Assembly (NCBI GenBank): GCA_018268855.1
Contig: JAFDVR010000009.1
Coordinates: forward strand, 1 to 64,000
Direction: 5' to 3'
DNA from: Acidobacteriota bacterium
Lineage (GTDB): Bacteria; Acidobacteriota; Terriglobia; Terriglobales; Acidobacteriaceae
DNA length: 64,000 nt
Positions within the stretch are counted from its first letter, which is position 1. Each line of letters opens with the position of its first letter. The notes beneath the pieces were generated by a model. That model worked only from the letters and a program-made list of their open reading frames with translations, was not told the DNA's origin and did no database searches. Below are positions 17,972-27,130 of the stretch, in pieces. A program made the position numbers and the translations under genes.

Positions 17972-19753
17972 CTAACTCGCTATGTCGTAACGTCGTGGGC
18001 GGGGTGGAATCCACTGGATGTCCACGTCTTCCCACGTAATTTGTGGTGCCTGGTTTGCTTCGTCGAATGCGGCTTTGGTTGTTTTGAGGAACTTCTCGTC
18101 GTTGCGTTCTGGGAAGTCCGGTTTGTAGTGTGCGCCGCGGCTTTCGTCGCGGAGTTCTGCGCCTTTTACGATGACGCGCGCGAGGTGCAGCATGTTGTAG
18201 AGCTGGCGCGCGAAGGCGAACGATGTGTTGGCCCACTGCGACTTGTCGCTGAGATTGATGTTGCGGTAGCGCTCTTGTAGCTCGATGATCTTCTGCTCGG
18301 CTTCGCGGAGGCCGCTGTTGTAGCGGATGATGGTGGCGTGGCGCGTCATGGTTTCGCCGAGCTCGCGCCACAGCTTGAAGGGGTTTTCCGTGCCCTGGTT
18401 GTGCAGGAGAACGTTGTTGTACTCCATCTGGCGGACGAGTTCTTTGGCTGCGCCGCCGTCGCCCTTTTGGGCAGCAACGTTCTTTGCGTAGTTGAGCGCG
18501 TTGGGACCGGCGGTGAATCCGCCGTAGATGCAGGAGAGCAGGGAGTTGGCGCCGAGGCGGTTGGCCCCGTGGATGGAACAGTCGGCCTCGCCCGCGGCGT
18601 AGACGCCGGGGATGTTCGTCATCTGGTTGGCGTCGACCCAGAGGCCGCCCATGGTGTAGTGGACGCCAGGGAAGATCTTCATCGGCACTTCGTGCGGGTC
18701 GTCGCCGACAAACTTCTCGTAGATTTCGAGGATGCCTTCGATCTTGCGCTCGAGCGTGTGGCGGTCGATGTGCGAGACGTCGAGGTAGACCATGGGCTGT
18801 CCGTCGATGCCCATGCCGTGCTCGTAGACGACTTTGTGGATGGCGCGGGTGGCGACATCGCGCGGGACGAGGTTGCCGTACTTGGGATACCACTCTTCGA
18901 GGAAGTACCAGCGGTCGCCTTCGGGGATGGACTTGGCGGGGCGCTTGTCATTGCGGTCCTTCGGAACCCAGACGCGGCCTCCTTCGCCGCGCGCGGATTC
19001 GGACATGAGGCGGAGCTTGTCTTCGCCGGGGATGGCGGTGGGGTGGACCTGGATGAACTCGCCGTTCGCATAGAACGCGCCCTGCTGGTAGAGCGCGGAC
19101 TGCGCGCTGCCGGTGCAGACGACGGAGTTGGTGGACTTGCCGAAGATGGCTCCGTTGCCGCCGGTGCAGATGATGACGGCGTCGCAGGGGAAGGTGCGGA
19201 GCTCCATGGTGCGCAGGTCCATGGCGCAGATGCCGCGGCAAACTCCGGCTTCGTCTTTGACGATGGAGAGGAACTCCCAGCCCTCGTACTTGACGACCTT
19301 GTGCTCGGCTTCGAAGCGGCGGACTTGCTCGTCGAGCGCGTAGAGAAGTTGCTGGCCGGTGGTGGCTCCGGCGAAGGCGGTGCGGTGATAGAGCGTGCCG
19401 CCGAAGCGGCGGAAGTCGAGCAGGCCTTCGGGCGTGCGGTTGAAGGGGACGCCCATGCGGTCGAGCAGGTCGATGATGGACGGGCCCATGGCGCACATGT
19501 TGCGCACCGGCGTCTGATTGGCGAGGAAGTCGCCGCCGTAGATGGTGTCGTCGAAGTGGGCCTCAACGGAGTCGCCCTCGCCCTTGAGGTTCTTGGCGGA
19601 GTTGATGCCGCCCTGCGCGCAGACCGAGTGCGAGCGCTTGACGGGCACGATGGAGAAGAGGTCGACGTTGCCGCCTGCTTCGGCGATCTTAATGACGGCG
19701 GAGAGTCCCGCGAGTCCGCCGCCTACGACGATGATCTTTGGCGTATGTGCCAT
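17972..19753 (-). CDS. sdhA: succinate dehydrogenase flavoprotein subunit
   Basis: Catalytic subunit of complex II (593 residues), which oxidises succinate to fumarate with covalently bound FAD. The FAD-binding VVGGGLAGLSA is at the N-terminus. The histidine that carries the flavin lies in RSHSVCAQGG. The substrate-site region HRTAFAGATTGQQLLYAL and the capping-domain HPTAIPG are present, as is the SIHGANRLGANSLL motif typical of SdhA/FrdA. GAGG lies 5 nt before the ATG. Fumarate reductase is the alternative; with the b558-type SdhC upstream and aerobic neighbours, SDH is more likely. Confidence 0.95.
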   Translation of the reverse strand: MAHTPKIIVVGGGLAGLSAVIKIAEAGGNVDLFSIVPVKRSHSVCAQGGINSAKNLKGEGDSVEAHFDDTIYGGDFLANQTPVRNMCAMGPSIIDLLDRMGVPFNRTPEGLLDFRRFGGTLYHRTAFAGATTGQQLLYALDEQVRRFEAEHKVVKYEGWEFLSIVKDEAGVCRGICAMDLRTMELRTFPCDAVIICTGGNGAIFGKSTNSVVCTGSAQSALYQQGAFYANGEFIQVHPTAIPGEDKLRLMSESARGEGGRVWVPKDRNDKRPAKSIPEGDRWYFLEEWYPKYGNLVPRDVATRAIHKVVYEHGMGIDGQPMVYLDVSHIDRHTLERKIEGILEIYEKFVGDDPHEVPMKIFPGVHYTMGGLWVDANQMTNIPGVYAAGEADCSIHGANRLGANSLLSCIYGGFTAGPNALNYAKNVAAQKGDGGAAKELVRQMEYNNVLLHNQGTENPFKLWRELGETMTRHATIIRYNSGLREAEQKIIELQERYRNINLSDKSQWANTSFAFARQLYNMLHLARVIVKGAELRDESRGAHYKPDFPERNDEKFLKTTKAAFDEANQAPQITWEDVDIQWIPPRPRRYDIAS

Positions 19754-19781
19754 GTGTACCTCAGGAGCTTGCGCTCCGCGT

Positions 19782-19859
19782 AGTTGTCAGTTGTCAGTTG
19801 TTAGTTGTCAGTCTTTTCGTTTGCCATTCCTGACAACTGAGAACTGACAACTGACAACT
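19782..19859. repeat. 30-bp inverted repeat built from TTGTCAGT units
   Basis: Left arm 19782-19811 and right arm 19830-19859 are complementary at 28 of 30 positions, with an 18-nt spacer. Each arm is itself made of about three iterations of an AGTTGTCAGTTGTC-like unit. The element fills the gap between sdhC and sdhA, so the sdh transcript should form a long hairpin there. Confidence 0.85.
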
Positions 19860-19864
19860 TGTTT

Positions 19865-20692
19865 CTACTGCAGTGGTTCCTGCTGTGGTGTGTTGTTCTG
19901 GTCGTAATTTGTTACTGGATACTGCCCGGGAATTGTTGGCGCAACTGTATTGTTCGGCTGCGAGGGCATGGCGTTATACATATACGGCACGCGCGGTGCG
20001 GAGTAGATGGCGATGATGCTCCACAGGCCCATGGTGCATAGGGCAACGCCGCCGATGCCGCAGACCCATCCGAACTTTTTGCGGGCGCGGTCGCCGGGCG
20101 TGATGCCCCACTTGGCGGCGAAGAGCCAGATGCCGTATGCGAAGTGCCAGCAGGTAACGACCATGCCGATGATGTATACCCAGAGCATGAATGCGGTGGA
20201 GAGTTCGTGCTGCACTTTCCAGTAGGCGACGCCGGGGTTTTCCGGCAGGGAGACACCGGTGAAGCGCTGGAACCACAGGTGCTGAATGATGTAAGCCAGC
20301 GCGAGCACGCCGGTGACGCGCTGCGAGAGATACATCCAGTTGCCGGCCCAAGGGTAGACGTTCACGTTGGCGCGGCCTTTGATGGCGATGTAGACGCCGT
20401 AGAGTGCGTGATATGCCAGCGGGATGAAGATGAAGACCCACTCCAGCACGCGGGCGAGTGGCAGTCCGTTGAGGAACTTAACCTGTTGCGCGTAGGCGAG
20501 CGGGCCGTTGACGACCTCAAAGTTCGAGACGATGTGCTCGATCAGAAACGCGCCGATGGGGATGATGCCCGTAAGCGAATGGAGCCGCCGCAGAAAGAAC
20601 GTGTGGCCTTCGCCAGCGCGCAACGGCTGTACGCCTCTGAGCTTTTCAGAATGCCCGGCGTTGGAAGGCGGTGCAGGTGCGACCGTGGCCAT
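19865..20692 (-). CDS. sdhC: succinate dehydrogenase cytochrome b558 subunit
   Basis: Membrane anchor and haem-binding subunit of complex II, of the single-protein, five-helix b558 type. The ATG at 20692 is chosen because AAGGAG lies 8 nt upstream; the frame runs to 20761 but without such a site. GEGHTFFLRRLHSLTG opens the first helix and carries a likely haem/quinone His. Further helices include GAFLIEHI, YHALYGVYIAIKG, YIIQHLWF and TCWHFAYGIWLF, with the His residues expected for two b haems. The C-terminal 35 residues after the last helix form an unusual Asn/Gln/Pro-rich tail (MPSQPNNTVAP...NNTPQQEPLQ). First gene of the sdh locus. Confidence 0.92.
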   Translation of the reverse strand: MATVAPAPPSNAGHSEKLRGVQPLRAGEGHTFFLRRLHSLTGIIPIGAFLIEHIVSNFEVVNGPLAYAQQVKFLNGLPLARVLEWVFIFIPLAYHALYGVYIAIKGRANVNVYPWAGNWMYLSQRVTGVLALAYIIQHLWFQRFTGVSLPENPGVAYWKVQHELSTAFMLWVYIIGMVVTCWHFAYGIWLFAAKWGITPGDRARKKFGWVCGIGGVALCTMGLWSIIAIYSAPRVPYMYNAMPSQPNNTVAPTIPGQYPVTNYDQNNTPQQEPLQ

Positions 20693-20900
20693 GAGCGGAA
20701 CTCCTTTGGTGAGTCGAGAAAACACGCGGCGCAAATTGTGGAGCTTACGCGGCACCGCCATTATTCCGCTGGGCGAAAAGCGAGGTCAATTGGAAGCGGG
20801 CCATTCTGTGCGATTAGCGATGATATTGTGCGAAATATCGCAGATTGCCTTTCTGGAGAGCGTAGCCAAGGCAGCAAACGAGCGGCTAGTATGAACGGCT

Positions 20901-22577
20901 ATGAAGCTTGTTCTCCGACTTTTTGCTGCCGTTCTGGTGTGTGCCACAGCCGCACCGCGCCTCCACGCCGACGCCTACGATGCCAAGCCGAAGCTGGTTG
21001 TCATCATGGTCTGGGACCAGTTCCGTGGCGATTATCTTGATCGCTATCGTGCGGACTTTAAAGCGCCGAATGGCTGGAACCTTTTTCTGAAAAAGGGCGC
21101 GCACTTTACGGATTGCTATTACGATTACGCCAATCTGATTACGGCGGCGGGGCACTCCACCATTGGGACCGGTGCATACACGTCTGGCCATGGAATTCCG
21201 GGTAATGGATGGTTTGAGCCTCTGGGCAATGGCAAGTTCCGCGAGGTGTCGTCTGTCGATGACTATCGCTATCGCATTGTGGGCGAGGCCCCGGGCGTGG
21301 CGACGTCGCCGGGTGTTTCTCCGCATAAGGAACTGGCGACGACGCTGGGCGATGAATTGGTGCTCGCCAGCGGTGGGCGTTCGCGCGTCTACGGCGTGTC
21401 GTTGAAAGACCGCGCGGCGGTGCTGACGAGTGGACATGCGACGAAAGCAGCCTTCTGGACCGATCACGACAACGGACGTTGGCTCACTTCGACCTACTGG
21501 ATGCCTCAGCTTCCCGCGTGGGCGGAGAAGATCAACGAGACGGCGGTGGCGGATGCGCGCAAGCAGGCGGGCATTCCTGAGGGCAGCTTCTATGAGAAGG
21601 TGGGCCGTACCGCTGCGGGTGTTGCGTATCAGTTGAACTTTGCCAAGGCACTGATCGCGAACGAGCATCTTGGGAACAACCCAGATGGCGTGACGGACAT
21701 GATCACGATCTCGATCTCGTCGACAGATATCAACGGTCACCAGGTTGGGCCTGACGATCCCAGCCAGAAGAAGCTGATCGTTGATTCGGATGCACTGCTG
21801 AATGACTTCTTCAACTTCCTGGATAAGCAGGTTGGCTTGAAGAACGTATTGATCGGATTGAGTGGCGATCATGGTGTCGGCTTGACTGCGAAATCCGCGG
21901 AAGCGATGGGCATGCCCGCGCTCAATATCCAACAGAAGACCTTTCTTGCTGCGTTGGAGCAGAAGCTGGATAAGCGTTTCCCAAAGAAGGCGAAGGGCAA
22001 GTATGTGCTTGGATTGAATGTTCCGTTTATTCAGCTCAATCAGGAACAGTTCGAACAGGCGGGCGTATCCGAAGAGCAGGCAGAGAACGCCGCGCGCGAA
22101 GAGTTGATGAAGGTATTTGCGGAAGAGACGCCTGCGAATCCTGCGACTCCGTTTGAAACGCGGCAGCCTGAGCCTGCTATTGCAACACATATCTATACAG
22201 TCAGCGAAATGCGTGAAGGCCGTCTGCCCAATACGCAGTATGGACGGCTGATCGCGCATAGCTACTCGCCCTATATCGGCTGGGGCATCCATGTGAACTA
22301 TGGCGCGTACCAGTTCCCCGGCAATCTGCCGGCGACGCACTTTACCGGCAACAGCTACGACCGCCACGTTCCGCTCGATCTTTATGGCGCGGCCATTGTG
22401 CCGGGGACGTATCACGGTGTTGTGGCCCCGGTGGACATTGCGGCTACGTTTGCATCGCTGCTGCGCATTAATCGCCCCAGCGCGGCGGTGGGCAATGTTC
22501 TGACGCAGGCAATCAAGCCGGAGGCGGCTGGCTCGACATGGGTGAAGGAAGCTCCGGTAACATCTAAAAAGCGATGA
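20901..22577 (+). CDS. exported alkaline phosphatase family protein (PafA-like)
   Basis: Periplasmic phosphohydrolase of the alkaline phosphatase superfamily (558 residues, signal peptide LVLRLFAAVLVCATAAPRLHA). Metal and nucleophile motifs fit the PafA/nucleotide pyrophosphatase branch: VWDQFRGDYLDRY (first metal Asp), the nucleophile loop AAGHSTIGTGAYTSGHG, the STDINGHQVGP segment, SGDHGV, and a C-terminal His in TYHGVV. It should release phosphate from organic phosphates outside the cytoplasm. It is divergent from sdhC; the pyrD ORF overlaps its stop by ATGA if the upstream pyrD start is used. Confidence 0.85.
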   Translation: MKLVLRLFAAVLVCATAAPRLHADAYDAKPKLVVIMVWDQFRGDYLDRYRADFKAPNGWNLFLKKGAHFTDCYYDYANLITAAGHSTIGTGAYTSGHGIPGNGWFEPLGNGKFREVSSVDDYRYRIVGEAPGVATSPGVSPHKELATTLGDELVLASGGRSRVYGVSLKDRAAVLTSGHATKAAFWTDHDNGRWLTSTYWMPQLPAWAEKINETAVADARKQAGIPEGSFYEKVGRTAAGVAYQLNFAKALIANEHLGNNPDGVTDMITISISSTDINGHQVGPDDPSQKKLIVDSDALLNDFFNFLDKQVGLKNVLIGLSGDHGVGLTAKSAEAMGMPALNIQQKTFLAALEQKLDKRFPKKAKGKYVLGLNVPFIQLNQEQFEQAGVSEEQAENAAREELMKVFAEETPANPATPFETRQPEPAIATHIYTVSEMREGRLPNTQYGRLIAHSYSPYIGWGIHVNYGAYQFPGNLPATHFTGNSYDRHVPLDLYGAAIVPGTYHGVVAPVDIAATFASLLRINRPSAAVGNVLTQAIKPEAAGSTWVKEAPVTSKKR

Positions 22578-22591
22578 TTGGAGCGACTGAC

Positions 22592-23497
22592 ATGCAGGTG
22601 ACGATTGCAGGGGTAACCCTGCGGTCGCCTGTGATTGCCGCAAGCGGCACGTTCGGATACGGCGTCGAGTTTGAAGAGATCGTGGATCTCTCCAAACTCG
22701 GCGCCTTTGTCACAAAAGGACTTTCGCGCGCGCCCATGGAAGGAAACAAAGCGCCGCGGCTGATTGAGACGTCCGCTGGCATGATGAACGCCATCGGCCT
22801 ACAGAACGTGGGCGTGGAATCATTTATTGCCGAAAAGTTGCCGAAGATTCGCAAGATTAGAGATGTCGCTTGTATCGCCAATGTCTTTGGCTACACGATT
22901 GAAGACTGCGTTGCGGTGGTGGAAAAGCTGAACGAGGCAGACGGCGTGGCGATGTATGAACTGAATGCATCGTGCCCCAACACGCGGCACGGTGGCATGA
23001 CCTTTGGAACTCATCCGGCAATGCTTGCGGAACTGGTAGTCGCGGTGAAGTCTGCATCGAAGCGGCCTGTGATGGTGAAGTTGTCTCCTAACGTAACCTC
23101 CATTGCGCAAATGGCTGCGGTGGCGGAGGGCGCAGGCGCGGATGTGGTGAGCCTGGTGAACACGTTCGTTTCGATGTCTATCGATATTGAGACCCGCAGA
23201 CCGCGCATCAAGAACATCACCGCCGGTCTGAGCGGCCCGGCTATTAAGCCGATTGCTGTGCGCATGGTGTGGGAGGCCGCGCGCGCGGTGAAGATTCCTG
23301 TTGTTGGGATGGGCGGCATTCTCACCGCAGAAGATGCGGTGGAGTTTCTGCTCGCGGGCGCTCGCGCTGTGCAGGTTGGCACCGCAAGTTACGCTGATCC
23401 TCGCGCGGTGGAGAAGATCGCTACCGGGCTGAAGCGGTGGTGTTCTTCACACCATGTAATGAAGGTGGGCGACCTTACGGGTGCGATGGTGATCTAG
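22592..23497 (+). CDS. pyrD: dihydroorotate dehydrogenase, class 1 (1B-like)
   Basis: Cytosolic flavoenzyme of pyrimidine synthesis that oxidises dihydroorotate to orotate. The catalytic Cys is C128 in NASCPNT, typical of class 1 enzymes; the class 2 Ser is absent. Other marks are AASGTFGYG near the N-terminus, GLQNVG, VKLSPNV and the FMN phosphate site GMGGI with AGARAVQVGTA. The ATG at 22592 is preferred (GGAG 8 nt upstream) over one at 22574 that overlaps the phosphatase stop. Class 1B needs the electron-transfer partner PyrK; no pyrK is adjacent here. Confidence 0.92.
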   Translation: MQVTIAGVTLRSPVIAASGTFGYGVEFEEIVDLSKLGAFVTKGLSRAPMEGNKAPRLIETSAGMMNAIGLQNVGVESFIAEKLPKIRKIRDVACIANVFGYTIEDCVAVVEKLNEADGVAMYELNASCPNTRHGGMTFGTHPAMLAELVVAVKSASKRPVMVKLSPNVTSIAQMAAVAEGAGADVVSLVNTFVSMSIDIETRRPRIKNITAGLSGPAIKPIAVRMVWEAARAVKIPVVGMGGILTAEDAVEFLLAGARAVQVGTASYADPRAVEKIATGLKRWCSSHHVMKVGDLTGAMVI

Positions 23498-23537
23498 ACC
23501 GCTTGCACGGTCATTGAACGTCACGGATAAAACGCCC

Positions 23538-23804
23538 TTAGCGCAGATTGCGCAGACTTTCGACAGAAGGCACGAAGTAATAAGAACCGGTCACCGGCTG
23601 GGTATAACGAGTAAGGGCATCGCGTGTACCTGTGACTAGGCCTGCCATGCTGTCCAACATTTTCGATAGGCGCTTCTGATCTGCGCTGAATCCGACAAAC
23701 ATGGTCCCATGGTTCTCGACATTTCCATAAGGGCTGGTAGAGACATAAGTGATGCTGAACTGCCATGCGCAAACGGCACCTCCGCACAGCGCGGAGCATG
23801 GCAC
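23538..23804 (-). pseudogene. C-terminal remnant of a Dyp-type peroxidase
   Basis: The 88-residue frame matches only the end of Dyp-type (dye-decolourising) haem peroxidases: YGNVENHGTMFVGFSADQ, then LDSMAGLVTGTRDALTRYTQ, and the terminal PVTGSYYFVPS. A complete enzyme is about 300 residues or more and needs the N-terminal GxxDG motif and the proximal His, none of which is present. The segment upstream of YGNV (CGGAVCAWQF) has no family character. I read it as a truncated relic; the neighbouring remnant on the other strand supports local decay. Confidence 0.7.
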
Positions 23805-23998
23805 GGCGGTATGTGTGGTGTGGCAGGTTCAGGAACGATGCTGATCCTGCTGCCAAAGTGCCCAATGTGTGTGGCGGCTTATCTGGGCGCAGGATGGGAA
23901 TGGGAGCGGCCATACCGGTGGCTGTATGGTTGCGTCTGTTGGCGAAGCCTTGTTACTTGTTTGGCACCGTGGTTGCTGCGCTCCAGGCTGCGAGGTAA
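23769..23998 (+). pseudogene. frameshifted remnant of a CPxC-type small membrane protein
   Basis: Two overlapping frames join into one family-like sequence. The first gives GTMLILLPKCPMCVAAYLGAG, up to about 23894. A one-base shift at the GCAGGATGGG stretch then gives MGMGAAIPVAVWLRLLAKPC and a hydrophobic end up to the TAA at 23996-23998. Small acidobacterial membrane proteins with LLPKCPxCVAAY have this layout. Neither frame alone makes a sensible protein. The upstream boundary is uncertain, and the family is named by pattern only. Confidence 0.5.
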
Positions 23999-24060
23999 CC
24001 GGGAGCTAACGATAGATTTCGAATAGTAATGGCACAGCGGCAATTTTCGAAGCATCTAAG

Positions 24061-24678
24061 ATGACCATGATCCTTCGAACAATTATTGCTGCTCTTTCGT
24101 TGCTGATGGCTGTTCCTGCATTGCACGCGCAGGATTCCGATTATCCTGGCGCTACCGATTTCCGGACCGTTCAGCGTCCTGCAAAAAGCTTCATCATTGG
24201 TGCCATGCATATTGACAATGATGAATATGTAATTCCCATAGGGACGGTGGCGAACAGCGCGACACATCCGGGCAAGTCAATCAAGGTGACTGGGCCCATT
24301 GATGCGCTCGCTTATGCTGGTTCGAAGACGACCTCCACACTTTCAGCCTACGGTTTTCTTTCTTCGCAACTAATCAAAGCCGGATACACCCAGGTATGGG
24401 CCTGCGCGCGTGCTACCTGCGGAAGCGCATTTGCTCTGGCACAAATTCTCGACCAGCCGCTGATTGATTCCATCCATGAAGGAAGCTGGCCCAACTGGAT
24501 GATCAACGATCTGAATGCGATCAATGAAGACATTCGTTATGGCGTGTTTCGCAAAGGCGGCGAGTACATGCTGGTGCTCACGTCGCTCAGTCCCGGCTAT
24601 CCATCAGGCGTGCTGCTTGTCCGCGTCAATGGTCCTGCAAACGAACCTGTTCTTCCAGCAAATGCGAACGATCAGTAA
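24061..24678 (+). CDS. exported DUF4892-like protein
   Basis: A 205-residue protein with a clear signal peptide (ILRTIIAALSLLMAVPALHAQ). The mature part follows the DUF4892 pattern: DYPGATD...VQRPAKSFIIG at the N-terminus, a Y-x-x-P-x-G element (YVIPIG), a helix with LSSQLIKAGYTQVWACARATCG carrying the paired Cys, and a C-terminal YMLVLTSL / GVLLVRVN strand pair. The family has no known biochemical role; some members sit on OmpA-like proteins. A second ATG at 24067 would also be a usable start. Confidence 0.65.
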   Translation: MTMILRTIIAALSLLMAVPALHAQDSDYPGATDFRTVQRPAKSFIIGAMHIDNDEYVIPIGTVANSATHPGKSIKVTGPIDALAYAGSKTTSTLSAYGFLSSQLIKAGYTQVWACARATCGSAFALAQILDQPLIDSIHEGSWPNWMINDLNAINEDIRYGVFRKGGEYMLVLTSLSPGYPSGVLLVRVNGPANEPVLPANANDQ

Positions 24679-24709
24679 GGTTACCGTTCAGGGCAGAGGT
24701 GTTCAGGAA

Positions 24710-25393
24710 TCACCGTGGTGTGACCTTGATCACCTTTGCCCGGCAAGAGCGCAGATGTTCGCCGCACCTGGTAGGCTGAAGATCTTTTGTCAGACATGCC
24801 TCTACGGCAGTTAGACGATTGTTGCCGCAACTCAGCACGATGCTGCCTGCCGGAAAGAGTGGATTCACAACATGGAAACGGCTAAGAATGCGCGACGTCT
24901 GGATCGCATCCTCATGTTTCAACGTAGTGACAATGGGTGGAAAGGAGAACTTCTCCACAGCTTTCCGCGTGAACTCAAAATAGGCCCGCGCGCTTAGACC
25001 GGTACAGGTGCCGTGCTTCCTCCATTCGTGCTCCAGCAAGGCCGGGTCGGGGTTTAGGTCTTTGAACTCAGCAGGGTTCTTCAATCCTGGTTCCTGCGCG
25101 CAGCCTGAGGGATAGGTGCCATCGGCATTTTGCGGCCACAGACCATGCAGGACAAACCCACGCTTCTCCCGGCACTCCACCGCTCCGTTATGCGTAGCGC
25201 AGAACTCCGGCTCCCACGACATATTCAGCACGTAATAGTCGAACTTTGCCGGTGGAGGAGGAGCGGGCGCAGGGTTATAGCCGGGTTTTTTGGCGGCGGT
25301 AGATTGCGTGGGATTGCGATTACAACCGGTCAGGCCGATTGCCACCAGAAGGCAGATGATGGAAGGCAGGAGGTAGGGTCGTGCGCGCATCAT
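24710..25393 (-). CDS. ribonuclease T2 family lipoprotein
   Basis: RNase T2-type endoribonuclease of 227 residues, which cleaves RNA through a 2',3'-cyclic phosphate. Both active-site segments are complete: FVLHGLWPQ with H83, and HEWRKHGTC with H122, E123 and H127. The N-terminus is a lipoprotein signal with LTGC as the lipobox, followed by a Pro/Ala-rich tether (PAPAPPPPAK), so the enzyme should be anchored in the envelope and act on extracellular or periplasmic RNA. It is divergent from purH with only 59 bp between the starts. Confidence 0.93.
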   Translation of the reverse strand: MMRARPYLLPSIICLLVAIGLTGCNRNPTQSTAAKKPGYNPAPAPPPPAKFDYYVLNMSWEPEFCATHNGAVECREKRGFVLHGLWPQNADGTYPSGCAQEPGLKNPAEFKDLNPDPALLEHEWRKHGTCTGLSARAYFEFTRKAVEKFSFPPIVTTLKHEDAIQTSRILSRFHVVNPLFPAGSIVLSCGNNRLTAVEACLTKDLQPTRCGEHLRSCRAKVIKVTPR

Positions 25394-25452
25394 TATGATT
25401 ATGCGATGCCGGACGGCCTTTCCACGTCGCTGTTTTCGTTAGAATCGAAGAT

Positions 25453-27048
25453 ATGAGCGATAGAAGAACGGTGCGGCGCGCGCTCCTGTCGGTGACGGAC
25501 AAGAGCGGATTGGTGGAGTTTGCAAAGCGGTTGGATGCCTTTGGCGTGGAGCTTGTATCCACCGGAGGAACCTCAAAGGCACTGCGCGATGCAGGTTTGA
25601 CGGTTCGTGACATCAGCGATCTCACGGGATTTCCGGAGATGCTGGATGGGCGCGTGAAGACGCTGCATCCCAAGGTGCATGGCGGCATCCTGCATATCCG
25701 TGAGAACGCCGAGCACGTTGCCGCGGTTAACGAGCATGGCATTGAGCCCATCGACATGGTAGTGGTGAATCTGTATGCGTTTGCCAAAACGGCCAGCCGT
25801 CCCGGTGTTTCGTTCGGCGATGTCATTGAGAACATCGACATTGGTGGTCCAAGTATGGTACGGAGCGCGGCGAAGAACTTCCGCGATGTAGCGATTGTGA
25901 CCGATGTGGATGACTACGAACTCATCGCCAATGAAATGGAAGCGAATGAAGGCGGACTTTCCCTCGCGACCCGGTGGATGCTGGCCAAAAAAGCATTCGC
26001 TACCACGGCAGCGTACGACACCGGCATTGCGAACGCGCTGGAGAGCATGGAAGCGCCTGTGATGGATGAGCATGCACCCTCGCACTTTGGTGCATCGGAA
26101 GAGTTTCCATCGGCTCTCCGGCTGAATTTTCCGCTCGCGCAGACGTTGCGTTACGGTGAGAACCCTCATCAGGCGGCAGCACTGTATACAGATGGCTCAG
26201 GCAAGGGCATTGCGAACGGCAAGCAGCTTCAGGGCAAGGAACTGTCGTTCAACAACCTTGTCGATCTCGATGCGTGCTGGGAACTGGTACGCGAGTTTAG
26301 TGAGACGGCAGTTGCCATCATCAAGCACACCAATCCATGTGGTGCGGCTACGGGCGGCAATGTGTTGCAGGCGTATCGCAATGCCTTGGCGGCTGACCCT
26401 GTTAGCGCGTTTGGCGGAGTGATTGGTATCAATCGCGAAGTAGACGCGGAAGCGGCCGAGGAGATCGCCAAGTTGTTTGTGGAAGCGATTGTTGCGCCGA
26501 AGTTTACGCCCGAAGCGATTGAGCGCTTCAGCGCGAAGAAGAACCTGCGGTTGGTGGAGATCGTCTCCGGCTCGGCGCCGCGTGTGATCAAGCAGATTTC
26601 CGGCGGTGTGTTGCTGCAGGATGCTGATCGCGCGATGGCGCACGCCGGCGACTGGAAGGTGATGACCGAGCGCAATCCTTCAGCGGAAGAAGAGACCGCA
26701 TTGGAGTTTGCGTGGAAGGTCTGCAAGCACGTCAAGTCCAACGCCATCATCTACGCACGGACGCATGAGGGCCACGGCCAGACAGTTGGTATCGGTGCCG
26801 GACAGATGAGCCGTGTGGACGCGGCAAAGTTTGGCGCGATGAAGGCGACACTTCCGCTCGAAGGCTGTGTTGCTGCTTCTGACGCGTTCTTTCCATTCGC
26901 AGACGGCCTGGAAGCGGTGTCGAATGCCGGAGCAACGGCGGTGGTGCAGCCGGGCGGAAGCGTACGCGATCAGGAGGTGATCGACGCTGCGAACCGGCTC
27001 GGTCTGGCCATGGTCTTTACTGGAATGAGACACTTCCGGCACGGATAA
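25453..27048 (+). CDS. purH: bifunctional AICAR formyltransferase/IMP cyclohydrolase
   Basis: Catalyses the last two steps of IMP synthesis: formylation of AICAR with 10-formyl-THF, then ring closure to IMP. The 531 residues are the standard length. The N-terminal IMP cyclohydrolase domain shows ALLSVTDKSGLVEFA, STGGTS and HPKVHGGIL. The C-terminal transformylase shows LRYGENPHQAA, the catalytic KHTNPCGAA segment and SDAFFPFADG. Nothing is missing. It is monocistronic or followed by the TPR gene 82 bp later. Confidence 0.97.
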   Translation: MSDRRTVRRALLSVTDKSGLVEFAKRLDAFGVELVSTGGTSKALRDAGLTVRDISDLTGFPEMLDGRVKTLHPKVHGGILHIRENAEHVAAVNEHGIEPIDMVVVNLYAFAKTASRPGVSFGDVIENIDIGGPSMVRSAAKNFRDVAIVTDVDDYELIANEMEANEGGLSLATRWMLAKKAFATTAAYDTGIANALESMEAPVMDEHAPSHFGASEEFPSALRLNFPLAQTLRYGENPHQAAALYTDGSGKGIANGKQLQGKELSFNNLVDLDACWELVREFSETAVAIIKHTNPCGAATGGNVLQAYRNALAADPVSAFGGVIGINREVDAEAAEEIAKLFVEAIVAPKFTPEAIERFSAKKNLRLVEIVSGSAPRVIKQISGGVLLQDADRAMAHAGDWKVMTERNPSAEEETALEFAWKVCKHVKSNAIIYARTHEGHGQTVGIGAGQMSRVDAAKFGAMKATLPLEGCVAASDAFFPFADGLEAVSNAGATAVVQPGGSVRDQEVIDAANRLGLAMVFTGMRHFRHG

Positions 27049-27130
27049 ATGCAGATTTCCGGCCACCAGCATCCGCTCTGTGCGGTGCGCCGTCTAAAGT
27101 GGAGACACCGGGTTGGGGAAGAGGGCTGGG

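Noticed and set aside
17940..18893. 317-residue Arg/Pro-rich minus-strand frame within sdhA
   Set aside because: Shifted-frame translation of sdhA with biased composition.
18338..19783. 481-residue plus-strand open frame opposite sdhA
   Set aside because: Antisense shadow of a high-GC gene; it has the long Ala/Gly/Val/Asp-rich composition of mirrored codons, and sdhA is certain.
20886..22643. 585-residue minus-strand frame opposite the PafA-like gene
   Set aside because: Arg/His/Ile-rich composition without motifs; the plus-strand phosphatase has signal peptide and full metal motifs.
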